Positions 42,781 to 51,106 of a stretch of DNA of 64,000 nt are shown here, piece after piece. Location of the stretch: assembly GCF_018343535.1 (NCBI RefSeq), contig NZ_JAGYPF010000006.1, positions 124,001 through 188,000 of the forward strand, read 5' to 3'. Made by a program: the position numbers and the translations under genes. Source of the stretch: Neobacillus rhizophilus. Lineage in GTDB: Bacteria; Bacillota; Bacilli; Bacillales; Cytobacillaceae. Every line of letters begins with the position of its first letter. The stretch's first letter is position 1. Below the pieces are notes generated by a model. The model was not told the DNA's origin. It was given only the letters and a program-made list of their open reading frames with translations, and made no database searches.

Positions 42781-44649
42781 ATAGAGTAGGAGGGGAATTT
42801 TAGTCCCCGACCTCTCACACCACCGTACGTACGGTTCCGTATACGGCGGTTCAATCTTTTAAGTATCGTAACTCATAAAGTTGGGAGATATCTTTCAATC
42901 CCCACTTTGTGAGTTTTTCTTTTGTTATCGCTCGGTGCAGGATTTCATTTCTTGATGTTCGCCAATATCCCTTACGGGAATTAGCTAGTTTCCTTGCATC
43001 TTCATGGTTGATTCCATATTTTCTAAGCATCCTGTATCTAGTCTTGGGCTTTTTCCATCTTTTCCAGATGAGTTGCCTAAGTCGGTGATTTAACCATTGT
43101 TGGGTTTTTATGATAAATCTCTTCATTCGTGTTATCCCATAGTAGTTAATCCATCCAGTGGTTACTTGGTTTAATTTTTTGATGATTTCCTCAAAAGTTC
43201 CTGGCTGTTTACGACTAGTCAACTTTCTTAATTTATCCTTAAATCGTAGTTTTGCCGACTCGCTTGGTCGGCACCCGACTTTCCCAAGAGATTATGTAAG
43301 TTGAATCCAAGGAATGTAGCTGAGGTTGCACCACAGATATTGCTTTTCCTTTGGTTAATAATTAAACCAAGGTCATTTTCGATGTAACCAGTGATACTAG
43401 CCATTACCCTTTCGCCCGCTCGTTTACTTTTGACATAGATGACGAAGTCATCCGCATATCTAATAAAACGGTGTCCTCTCTTTTCTAGTTCTCTATCCAG
43501 TTTGTTTAGATATACATTTGCTAAAATGGGCGATAATGGACCACCTTGCGGTGCACCTTCTTTGGTTTCAATATAAATATCTTTGTCGAGAATGCCTGAA
43601 CGAAGAAATTTCCAAATCAGTTTAAGGACAATTTTATCCGAAATGAACTCCTCCAAATACGCTCTAACTCTTTGGTGGTGAATTGTGTCAAAATAACTTT
43701 TCAAGTCGCAGTCCACTACTACTCTGTATCCTTCTTGATAATACTTTTCGGCAAGTTGGATTGCCTGGTGAGCATTCCTGCCTTTACGAAAACCAAAGCT
43801 ATTCTCAGAGAAGTATGGGTCTATGATTGGTTCAATTACTTGGAGAATGGCTTGCTGTACCACTCTATCCAATACACAAGGTATTCCCAGATATCTTTTG
43901 GAACCATCTGGTTTTGGAATTGCAACCCTTTTGACCGGTTGGGGCTGGTAAGTCCCCTCCATAAGTTTCTGTTTAAGAGGTTGAAAGTATTTTTCCATAT
44001 GTGATTTCAATTGATATACGGTAATTCCATCAATCCCGGGAGCGCCTTTGTTACTTCTCACTTTTTCATATGCATTCCAAAGATTCTCGTTTGCGATAAC
44101 TTTGTTGATCAATTTGATACCATCTTGTTCTTTCATACCCATGTTGGCATCCCTACGCACTCCTATGAATCATTCGGTTTCCAACCTATTTCATCATAGG
44201 TAGCCATCTTTTGGTGTATACCGCGATGTTTTCCGCGATTAGGCGGGGTGCCTACACCTCCTTGTTTCCCAAGATTTAAGATTGTTCAGTCCTTCATTTC
44301 CATAGGAAACTACTATGACCTCTGCTGACTTCTCACGATAAATCTTGTTTCAACCGAGCGAGTTTGCTCGTCCGTGAGACCTCCCCGGGTAAGGGCGATA
44401 ACCTTCTTCTCATGTAACTGCTATATTTACTGTATGGGACTCGGGCAGTATTGGACTTTATCTTGCTATGCAGATTCATCCGCCCCAATTCAGCCTTGTA
44501 TATAGTTTCTGTTCGTCAGTTCGAGAATTTGCCTCCAGCTTCCTTCAGATTCCACCTCACGGTGGACACCCTTGCTATTGGCTAACAGTTCCTACTGCCA
44601 AGCCTGTAGTGGACTTTCACCACCAAGTTATCGCCCATGCCGGGCGCAC
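42781..44649 (-). mobile_element. group II intron (class C type) with disrupted maturase gene
   Basis: On the minus strand the element opens GTGCGCCCGGCATGGGCGAT at 44649, matching the GUGYG 5' consensus. It continues through about 500 bases of structured leader. It ends with a domain V/VI-like region (GAACCGCCGTATACGG, then a hairpin GGGGACTAAAATTCCCC) and CTACTCTAT near 42781. The encoded protein has reverse transcriptase and maturase domains but no endonuclease domain. The 5' end abuts the U-run of a terminator, the known target preference of group IIC introns. Exact 3' boundary uncertain by a few bases. Confidence 0.88.
42851..44142 (-). pseudogene. ltrA: group II intron reverse transcriptase/maturase, frameshifted
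   Basis: The N-terminal part (to 43228) carries RT domains 0-7: NKGAPGIDG, IPKPDGSKRYLGIP, FGFRKGRNAHQA, the catalytic FIRYADDFVIY and GAPQGGPLSP. The maturase (X) part continues in another frame from about 43285 to 42851 (WINYYG, NHRLRQLIWKRWK, RKGYWRTS). The frame breaks at 43283-43285, where the coding strand has GGGAAAG. One extra G would rejoin LLGKVGCRPS to the downstream frame, so a single-base loss in a G-run is the simplest cause. A sequencing error is possible. Without it the protein would be about 430 residues. Confidence 0.88.
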
Positions 44650-44651
44650 AT

Positions 44652-44684
44652 AAAAAATACAGCAGATGCATGATCCGCTGTATT
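44652..44684 (-). terminator. NRDE gene terminator, used as intron target
   Basis: AATACAGCGGAT / ATCTGCTGTATT 12-bp stem (one G-U pair), 5-base loop and TTTTTTAT on the minus strand. The intron starts two bases after the T-run. Confidence 0.9.
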
Positions 44685-45438
44685 AATAGGAGATGATATA
44701 TTTTTGATCATTGGTACCTTCGGTTGAAAAAACTCGTTCTATATATTTTATTTCATTATTAGACAAAAGCATAACCGTCGAACTTCTTGTCCCGTAATTC
44801 CCACTTTTAATAAACATTGGTGAAAGCATTCTTTCCATCTCTAATGACACGCCCGTATTCGGCAGTCGTTCATCCGGTGCAGGATCAGCATTATTGAGAA
44901 GAGTCATAAGCTGCTCCTCGAGATCCTTCGGGTCTTCAGTTACGATGTTTGCCAGGCCTGCCCTCCCCATTATCACCTTTGGCCACTCGGTATTAAGAAG
45001 ATGGTTACTGACCCCATAAATGCCCGGCTCAAGCTTTTGAAGCTCTTGTCCAATGTTAGAATAATAATAAAGCCCCTCGGCATCTCCAGCCAGCAGGTTG
45101 TAGCCGGGGTATTGCTCCTTTGTTTCTGACAGGTTTTGCATATAGCTTTCAATGGTCCCATTGTAATTCAAGGCATCCGCCACCAGTTCCCCCCTTGACC
45201 GTTTTCCCTCGGCAACCTCTTTTGGATTGCGATAGTTGGTCAATGCGGCAAACCGCCCTCCCCGGGTGATGCCCATCCAGGTTCCCATTTTCTCCAGGTC
45301 CCTGCCGGCAAGGATATCAGGCTCATCTTTCCAAAAATGGGCAGGGGCAGTCGATCTTTTATAAAACTCATCTCGATTGGCAGCCACAATCAGCTGATGC
45401 TTAGGGTGCACTTTATACGCAAAAAGAATTAAACACAC
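44683..45438 (-). CDS. NRDE/TANGO2 family protein
   Basis: A 251-residue protein of the NRDE (TANGO2-like) family. It starts M-C2-LILFAY, has the name-giving N20-R-D-E-23 and then PAHFWKDEPDILAGRD, GTWMGITRGGRFAALTNYR and SNHLL. The Cys at position 2 and the overall N-terminus look like an Ntn-hydrolase fold, but activity is unproven; a role in haem or lipid handling has been proposed for relatives. The GTG start is fixed by the conserved Cys2 although the ribosome binding site is poor. Its stop codon overlaps the terminator stem. Confidence 0.88.
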   Translation of the reverse strand: MCLILFAYKVHPKHQLIVAANRDEFYKRSTAPAHFWKDEPDILAGRDLEKMGTWMGITRGGRFAALTNYRNPKEVAEGKRSRGELVADALNYNGTIESYMQNLSETKEQYPGYNLLAGDAEGLYYYSNIGQELQKLEPGIYGVSNHLLNTEWPKVIMGRAGLANIVTEDPKDLEEQLMTLLNNADPAPDERLPNTGVSLEMERMLSPMFIKSGNYGTRSSTVMLLSNNEIKYIERVFSTEGTNDQKYIISY

Positions 45439-45522
45439 GAATCATCACAGCCTTTTTGAAGAATTTCCCTTCTCCTATTTTAACGGTTTATCACCTTATC
45501 CACCATACTCTTGATAAAACTC

Positions 45523-45740
45523 AATCAAACGTTTGTTTAGTTTCGCAAAACCTTATGTATCAAGTATTCCAGCGATTCAATCAAACGTTTGGTTAGTTTT
45601 TTCCTCTCATTTCTTAAATCTATACAAACGTTTAATTAATTTTTCCGTTCGACCAAAAAAATCCAATCAAACATTTAATTAGTTCCCCCAGCCCTTATGT
45701 GCCAAGAATTCCAGCGTTTCAATCAAACGTTTAATTAGTT
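45523..45740. repeat. tandem array, AATCAAACGTTTAATTAG family
   Basis: Five copies of (A)ATCAAACGTTTNNTTAG start at 45523, 45579, 45623, 45665 and 45721 (spacings 56, 44, 42, 56). The core AAACGTTT is palindromic. The linkers after copies 1 and 4 are relatives (CCTTATGTRYCAAGWATTCCAGCG), so a larger block was duplicated. It lies between two minus-strand genes. Function unknown. Confidence 0.88.
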
Positions 45741-45745
45741 TTCCC

Positions 45746-45780
45746 AACAAAAAAGAGACTCTCTGAATAGACAGTCCCTT
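45746..45780 (-). terminator. terminator of the KinB-like kinase gene
   Basis: AAGGGACT / AGTCTCTT stem (with a G-U pair), followed by TTTTTTGTTGG on the minus strand. Confidence 0.7.
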
Positions 45781-45787
45781 ATAACAA

Positions 45788-47413
45788 TCATTCTGCCAGC
45801 GACAGTTTAATTTCTACTAATGTTCCTTCGTTTTGTTTGCTTGAGTACGAAATACTTCCTTTATGCTGCTTGATGATCTTGTGGCAAATCATGACACCCA
45901 GTCCGGTTCCTTTTTCTTTTAAACTATAAAACGGTTCACCTAACCGCGGCAAAAGCTCTTCCGGGATCCCGAAGCCATGGTCCCTGATTTGGACAATACA
46001 TTCGTCGTCATCCCCTTTACGGAGATAAATCTCGATATTGCCGCCCTGGGGCATCGCCTCCATGGCGTTTTTTAAAATGTTCAGGAATACCTGCTTCAAT
46101 TGATTTTTCTCACAAATAATCGGGAATGGTGATTCCTCGAACAAAGTGTTCATTTGAATACCGTTCATAAGAGCCTGAGGAGATAGAAATTCAATCGTAT
46201 TTTCAATTAATTCCCGTAAATCCGCCTGGGTGAGTTTAACCGCCTGTGGTTTACCTAACGAAAGCATCTCACTTGTAATCGTTTCAATTCGTTCAAGTTC
46301 CCCCAGCAGCAAATCACTATATTCAAGGTTATTGTTACCAGCCTTATAAAGCTGAACAAAGCCCTTAATGGTCGTAAGGGGATTCCGTATTTCGTGGGCT
46401 ACCCCTGCAGCCAGCTCTCCAACAATAGAAAGCTTCTCGGATTGCAAGAGAATCTCTTCGGCCTTTTTCCGTTCTGAAATATCCCTGCTGACAATGACAA
46501 GGTGCTCAATTATATTATATTTTCCTCTAACAGGCATACAGCGGGATTCAAACTCAATCCAGCGGCCGTCCTTGTGAAGGAATCGGACCTCCATTGACTG
46601 TGCTTCTTCTTTTTCAAACAGCCTTTGGACGGTTTTTCTAAAAAATCCAACATCATCAGGGTGAATGAATTGGCATAGTTCTTTCCCTTCCAATTCTGAA
46701 AGCTGATATCCCAGGACCAGCTCATGTGACGGGGAAAAATAAGTAATCGAGTGATCCTTCCACATTACTTTGATTAGGTCCGATGTATTTTCGGCAATCA
46801 GCCGATACTTTGCTTCGCTTTCTTCAATCATCTTATACGTTTCTGCCAATCTTTTATTTAATCGATAAAGCTTCAGATAGGATTCAATCAGGATCACGCC
46901 CGAAATGACCCCGAGCATCACGAACAGAACATATTGAAGATGAAACAAGGGCTTATCTCGAAAAATATTAAATAGGATTGGTACATCTATGAAATAAACA
47001 ACAGCATAAATGACAAATAATATAGCGCTTTTTTTCACTGCAGAAAAGCGGGCTATAAACAAATGGCTGATGCAAAAACCTGCCATAATGATAAGCCAGC
47101 CAATGACAGGTGTAACCCACTGCCCTCCAGCCATCAGTCTTGCAGTTAATGAAAAAACGGCCGTAACCAATCCGCCGACCGGCCCCAGATAAGCAAAACT
47201 GATAATTACAGCAGCATAGCGGATATCGTAAACGTAGCCATGCTGATGGATTGAAATTGCAACAAGAATGGCCGCTACAATTCCCGCATAAAGACCATAT
47301 AGTATAGTTGTATGCTTCATCTGTTTCATGATATTAAAAGATCGAAGCACCAAAGGGATACATATAAGGACAGAAAACAGTGACAGATTAACAATGTAAT
47401 CTAATAGAATCAA
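45788..47413 (-). CDS. sensor histidine kinase with 5TM-LYT-like and PAS domains (KinB-like)
   Basis: A 541-residue kinase: six hydrophobic segments in residues 1-180 (5TMR/LYT-like, with the GPVGGLVTAVFSLTARLMAGG segment), a PAS domain (about 200-320), HisKA with phosphoacceptor H340 in GVAHEIRNPLTTIKGF, and a HATPase with ILKNAMEAM and GTGLGVMICHK. The H-E-I-R-N-P-L box is that of Bacillus sporulation kinases KinA-KinE, and the membrane layout is like KinB, so feeding the Spo0F/Spo0A phosphorelay is likely. It is an orphan, with no regulator gene adjacent. TTG start with GGTGGGAG upstream. Confidence 0.85.
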   Translation of the reverse strand: MILLDYIVNLSLFSVLICIPLVLRSFNIMKQMKHTTILYGLYAGIVAAILVAISIHQHGYVYDIRYAAVIISFAYLGPVGGLVTAVFSLTARLMAGGQWVTPVIGWLIIMAGFCISHLFIARFSAVKKSAILFVIYAVVYFIDVPILFNIFRDKPLFHLQYVLFVMLGVISGVILIESYLKLYRLNKRLAETYKMIEESEAKYRLIAENTSDLIKVMWKDHSITYFSPSHELVLGYQLSELEGKELCQFIHPDDVGFFRKTVQRLFEKEEAQSMEVRFLHKDGRWIEFESRCMPVRGKYNIIEHLVIVSRDISERKKAEEILLQSEKLSIVGELAAGVAHEIRNPLTTIKGFVQLYKAGNNNLEYSDLLLGELERIETITSEMLSLGKPQAVKLTQADLRELIENTIEFLSPQALMNGIQMNTLFEESPFPIICEKNQLKQVFLNILKNAMEAMPQGGNIEIYLRKGDDDECIVQIRDHGFGIPEELLPRLGEPFYSLKEKGTGLGVMICHKIIKQHKGSISYSSKQNEGTLVEIKLSLAE

Positions 47414-47524
47414 CGGACTCCCACCTAAAAACTAGTATATTCATATCATAAACCAGACTGTCTTTCATTGGAATAGTTACCTTTAGGTGGAATTTTCCAA
47501 AAAAATGAAGAATCTCCACATCCA

Positions 47525-48946
47525 TTATTCTTCCAAATTAATACTTGAGGAATCTTGAGGAATCTGAATGATAAAGCGGCTGCCTTTTCCCAGTTCGCTG
47601 TCGACTTTTATGCTCCCGCTGTGTGTTTCCACAATCCATTTGGCTATCGAAAGTCCCAAGCCATGCCCTCCTATTTGCCGAGTCCTTGATTTATCAGCCC
47701 GGTAAAAGCGCTCAAAAATATAGGGGATATCTTCCTTTTTAATTCCTATCCCGGTGTCCTCGACGTTCATTCGCATCCCCTGCCCGTCTTTTTCAAGACG
47801 GAGATGGACTTTCCCGCCGTTTGGGGTGTATTTAATGGCGTTGTCCAATAGTATATATAAAAGCTGTGAAAGTCTGTGCGGGTCGCCGATGCTTTTCAAG
47901 GTTTCCGGCGCATTCAGCGTAAGAATGATTTGTTTGGAAGCTGCAAGGGCTCCAACAGATTCGATGGCTTTATCAGCAAGCGGCCGGAAGTCAAATTGCT
48001 CTGCCCGCAATTCAATCGCATTCGAGTCCGAACGGGCCAATGTTAACAGGTCACTGACCAAATGATTCATCCGCTTGACTTCCTGCCTCATGTTCGCGAG
48101 GATCCTGTCCAGAAAAGCCTCCCTTTGTGGTTCTATGGTCATTTCCATGGCATCAATCGAAGAAAGCAGGACGCTTAAAGGAGTCCGCAGCTCGTGAGAG
48201 GCATCCGCGGTAAACTCCTGCTGCCTTGTAAAGGCTTGGCTGATGGGAACCATGGCTTTTTTTGACATATTCGAGCTGATGAAGAGGGCTACTCCGATAA
48301 AAACAAACCCTAAGACAGCAAACACAATCAGCAGCAAGTAGAACATCTGATAGGCAAATGAAATGTCTTTTCCTATATAAAGCTGGCCTACAAGCTGACC
48401 TTTCACATAAATAGGCCGGCTTGCAGTCAGAAGACGAACATCCTGGGGCTCCTGCGAAGGCCGGAATTCACCCGGTTTTCCCCTTCCCCTTGGATTGCCT
48501 TCCACATGCAGTTTTACATTACGAATCTCGGCCGTCTTTTGAAACTTACCGCTCACCATTCGAAGCAAGTCAGGGTGAAGCCGGTAATCCGTTTCATTTC
48601 CCATGATGAGGTCTCCTTTTGAGTCAACCACATAATAAAAGGATTGCCCGGCACCGGCAAAAACAATTTCTTGATTTTGAATTCCCTGGAGACTGTTTTT
48701 TCCGTTCTCCCATAAATAATTTTCTATATAAGCAGCTTCCTGCTTCACCAATGTTTGCAGGTCTCGTTCCTGCGTTTTTAATATGACGAGATAAAGAACG
48801 GAAAACACGATGACAATAAAGATGGCAAGAAATAGAATCAACAGCCCGCTATAAATCCGTGCCAATTGCCCTTGTGTTTTTTTAAAAACATTCTTCTCGT
48901 TTCGGTTGGTAAAAAGGCGGATAAATAAAAGGAAATTAGTGTACAA
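47525..48946 (-). CDS. sensor histidine kinase (OmpR-partner type)
   Basis: A 473-residue kinase. TM1 lies at about 31-55, then an extracytoplasmic sensor of about 140 residues with a basic G/R/P-rich stretch (NPRGRGKPGEFRP), then TM2 at about 200-224. HisKA has H251 in ADASHELRTPLSVLL. The HATPase has LLDNAIKYTP, DTGIGIK and GHGLGLSIAKW. The start is a TTG overlapping the regulator stop. Together with the regulator it lies downstream of a LiaI/LiaH-like pair, which suggests an envelope-stress system. Confidence 0.9.
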   Translation of the reverse strand: MYTNFLLFIRLFTNRNEKNVFKKTQGQLARIYSGLLILFLAIFIVIVFSVLYLVILKTQERDLQTLVKQEAAYIENYLWENGKNSLQGIQNQEIVFAGAGQSFYYVVDSKGDLIMGNETDYRLHPDLLRMVSGKFQKTAEIRNVKLHVEGNPRGRGKPGEFRPSQEPQDVRLLTASRPIYVKGQLVGQLYIGKDISFAYQMFYLLLIVFAVLGFVFIGVALFISSNMSKKAMVPISQAFTRQQEFTADASHELRTPLSVLLSSIDAMEMTIEPQREAFLDRILANMRQEVKRMNHLVSDLLTLARSDSNAIELRAEQFDFRPLADKAIESVGALAASKQIILTLNAPETLKSIGDPHRLSQLLYILLDNAIKYTPNGGKVHLRLEKDGQGMRMNVEDTGIGIKKEDIPYIFERFYRADKSRTRQIGGHGLGLSIAKWIVETHSGSIKVDSELGKGSRFIIQIPQDSSSINLEE

Positions 48947-49610
48947 GCTTATAACCTACCCCTCTTACGCTTTGCAGCAGCTCCTGTTTGCCAATTGGGA
49001 CAAGCTTCTTGCGGATTAACTTCACAGTGGCATCAATCGTTTTTGGGGCGACATTCGCATCATAGCCCCAAATTCGTTCCAAAATGACTTCACGTGGCAG
49101 GACCTGTCCCTTGTTTTGCACTAGTAGATCCAAAAGCTGGAATTCACGGGGGCTGAGCTGAATTTCACCGTCCTGTGAGCGGACGGTATGACTGTTTCGG
49201 TTCAGGACCAAATCTTGAATCCGGGTTTCCTCTTCCAGTATTGGCGCATAGTTGCGACGAGAAAGGGCACGCAGCCGGGCTAAAAGCTCATCAATTTCAA
49301 ACGGCTTCACCAAATAATCATCGGCGCCTGAATCCAGGCCATCAATCCGATCCTGAACAGAATCTTTTGCCGTTAACATCAAAATGGCGCCCGGATAGCC
49401 TTGTTTGCGAAGACGGCGGCAGACATCGACTCCGTCTCCGTTTGGCATCATCCAATCGAGAATTAACACATCGTAGTGGCAGGAGGAAGCATAATAAAAA
49501 GCATCCTCCCCTTCCTGGACCCACTCGACTTTGGCGCTGGCCTTTTTTTCTAACATATAGACAACCAGTTCTCCTAGATTAAAATCATCTTCGGCTAATA
49601 AAATCTTCAT
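48936..49610 (-). CDS. OmpR family response regulator
   Basis: A 224-residue regulator. Receiver: acidic pair E7-D8, phosphorylated D52 in LILDWMMPNGDG, Lys in LVKPFEIDELL. Winged helix: LSPREFQLLDLLVQNKG to SVRGVGYKLVH. The ATG at 49610 has GGGG about 12 bases upstream. The frame is open 13 codons further but homologous starts favour MKILLAEDD. It overlaps the kinase gene by 11 bases. Confidence 0.92.
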   Translation of the reverse strand: MKILLAEDDFNLGELVVYMLEKKASAKVEWVQEGEDAFYYASSCHYDVLILDWMMPNGDGVDVCRRLRKQGYPGAILMLTAKDSVQDRIDGLDSGADDYLVKPFEIDELLARLRALSRRNYAPILEEETRIQDLVLNRNSHTVRSQDGEIQLSPREFQLLDLLVQNKGQVLPREVILERIWGYDANVAPKTIDATVKLIRKKLVPIGKQELLQSVRGVGYKLVH

Positions 49611-49741
49611 TGGTAATAAGAGCCCCTTTCGCGTTAAATAGGCATCCAATTCTGTTGGACAGATGTCCGTTACAGCCTGAATCTACTACTGGAAGCTTAA
49701 CTTTTACTTAAAATTGGGCAATAGGTTTCAGCAATGACACA

Positions 49742-49782
49742 TAAAAAAGAAGCACCCGGACTGCCTAGCCGAAGGTACTTCT
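49742..49782 (-). terminator. terminator of the PspA-like gene
   Basis: AAGAAGTACC...GGTGCTTCTT stem with an internal bulge, followed by TTTTTTATG on the minus strand, 13 bases behind the stop. Confidence 0.8.
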
Positions 49783-49794
49783 TTCCTGCCTGTA

Positions 49795-50460
49795 CTATAC
49801 AAGAAGTTCTTTTTCCGTTTTGAGTTTTTCAATTTCTTTATTCAGTTCATCCTCGTTAACAAAGCTATTGAACTGAGTTACTGGCAAGGCAAATTGGCTG
49901 CCGGCTTGCACTTGTACTTCTGCTTCCATTAAGAGAATCTTATCTTCAGCGCGGGCAATTCCTCTTGCAATTGTGTCGGTTTGGAAGGATACCGTTGCTT
50001 TTTGAATTTGTTTCATAGACAGAGCTACATTCGCACGGGATGCCAGCACAAGCTTCTTTTGCTGAAGGTCGTGATAGAACTGTTGCAGCTCCTGAATTTT
50101 TCCGTTCAGAACTTCAGTCTGGCCTTTCATGGCTTCATATTGCTGCTCATACAGGTTTAGCTGCTTTTCTTGGGTTAGTTTTTCCTGCACGGCCAATTTC
50201 GCCATCGTTTCCTCGCCTTGCTCGATCGCAAGCTTCGCTTGGCGGGTTCTTTTTTCAACTAATGCCTTCGTGTCGAGAATGAGAGCCGCAAGTTTATTTT
50301 CCGCAAAAAATTGCCGGGACAGAGCTTTTTGGGCTTTAACCAATTCTTGTTCGATTTCTCTTGAATATTCGTTTAACATGGCAATTGGATCCTCAAGGCT
50401 ATCTAACAAACCATTGATATCTGCCTTCGCGATTGTTTTAATTCTTTTAAAAATACCCAT
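49795..50460 (-). CDS. pspA: PspA/IM30 (LiaH-like) membrane-stress protein
   Basis: A 221-residue ESCRT-III-like PspA protein. It begins with the amphipathic membrane-binding helix MGIFKRIKTIAKADINGLLD, followed by EDPIAMLNEYSREIEQELVKAQ and long coiled-coil helices to residue ~170, then a short C-terminal helix. It forms rings or rods that stabilise damaged cytoplasmic membrane. It lies 1 base behind the small membrane protein gene, an arrangement like liaI-liaH of B. subtilis. Confidence 0.92.
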   Translation of the reverse strand: MGIFKRIKTIAKADINGLLDSLEDPIAMLNEYSREIEQELVKAQKALSRQFFAENKLAALILDTKALVEKRTRQAKLAIEQGEETMAKLAVQEKLTQEKQLNLYEQQYEAMKGQTEVLNGKIQELQQFYHDLQQKKLVLASRANVALSMKQIQKATVSFQTDTIARGIARAEDKILLMEAEVQVQAGSQFALPVTQFNSFVNEDELNKEIEKLKTEKELLV

Positions 50461-50461
50461 T

Positions 50462-50908
50462 TTACTGATTCTCCTTTTTAATAGTAAGATTTTTTTCCCA
50501 TTGGTCTAAAAGGTTTGCATTTTGGTTGATTAAAGGTTTATGTGAACTTATTAAAGATGTATCTATAAACTGCTGCATCGAAGAAGCCTTAGCCCGTTTT
50601 CTTAGCCACTTCACTAAGAAGTAAACGGCCGCTAGTACGATCGCAATGAATAATAGGGTGCCAAGCCAGTGGAAGCCGCCACCGTGATGAGGCCCGTTCA
50701 TGAAATGTCCATGTCTGAAACCGCCTTGCGGGTTCATTCCGGCCATGCCGCCACGGCCGCCTGGCCCTCCTTGTCCCATTCCTGGCCCATGTGGACCGCG
50801 GGCCATGGCGCTGGCTCCTCCAAACAGATAATGGAGGACATTTACCACAAACACCATTGCAGCAATGATCACACCCCATAAAACTCCTTTTTTCACTTTC
50901 GTATTCAT
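50462..50908 (-). CDS. small two-helix membrane protein with Gly/His/Met-rich loop (LiaI-like position)
   Basis: A 148-residue protein with helix 1 (about 7-28, GVLWGVIIAAMVFVVNVLHYL) and helix 2 (about 80-100, LGTLLFIAIVLAAVYFLVKWL). The loop between them is nearly all G, P, M and H (GPGMGQGGPGGRGGM, HGHFMNGPHHGGGFHW). The C-terminal tail is polar. The loop could bind metal or anionic lipid; that is inference. GGAGG lies 10 bases before the ATG. It is followed directly by pspA, so it may be the membrane anchor for PspA, as LiaI is for LiaH. Confidence 0.75.
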   Translation of the reverse strand: MNTKVKKGVLWGVIIAAMVFVVNVLHYLFGGASAMARGPHGPGMGQGGPGGRGGMAGMNPQGGFRHGHFMNGPHHGGGFHWLGTLLFIAIVLAAVYFLVKWLRKRAKASSMQQFIDTSLISSHKPLINQNANLLDQWEKNLTIKKENQ

Positions 50909-51000
50909 CAAACTCTTGCCTCCTTTCGTTCTTGATGATTGAAGTGTATAAGAGTTTGGTGAAAACTTGGTGAAAGAATGGACATGCTATAAATTTTTAT

Positions 51001-51043
51001 CAAAAAAATATGACTCCCCCGCAAAAAACGGAGGAGCCATAAC
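51001..51043 (-). terminator. terminator of the PstS-like gene
   Basis: ATGGCTCCTCCG...GGGGGAGTCAT imperfect stem, followed by ATTTTTTTG on the minus strand, about 65 bases behind the stop. Confidence 0.7.
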
Positions 51044-51091
51044 GAATATCTTGGTTTTCTACTATTATTAACTAATATAAAAGTCCATGGT

Positions 51092-51104
51092 CGGTGCCTG
51101 ACAC
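51092..51104. repeat. truncated REP-like repeat CGGTGCCTGACAC
   Basis: The right end of the nested hairpin family seen at 34815, 57014 and 60172, found here without its left arm, just behind the PstS-like stop. Confidence 0.55.
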
Positions 51105-51106
51105 TA

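Noticed and set aside
44143..44649. Small genes in the gap between the intron ORF and the NRDE gene
   Set aside because: The stretch is the structured 5' part of the group II intron; the short open frames are incidental.
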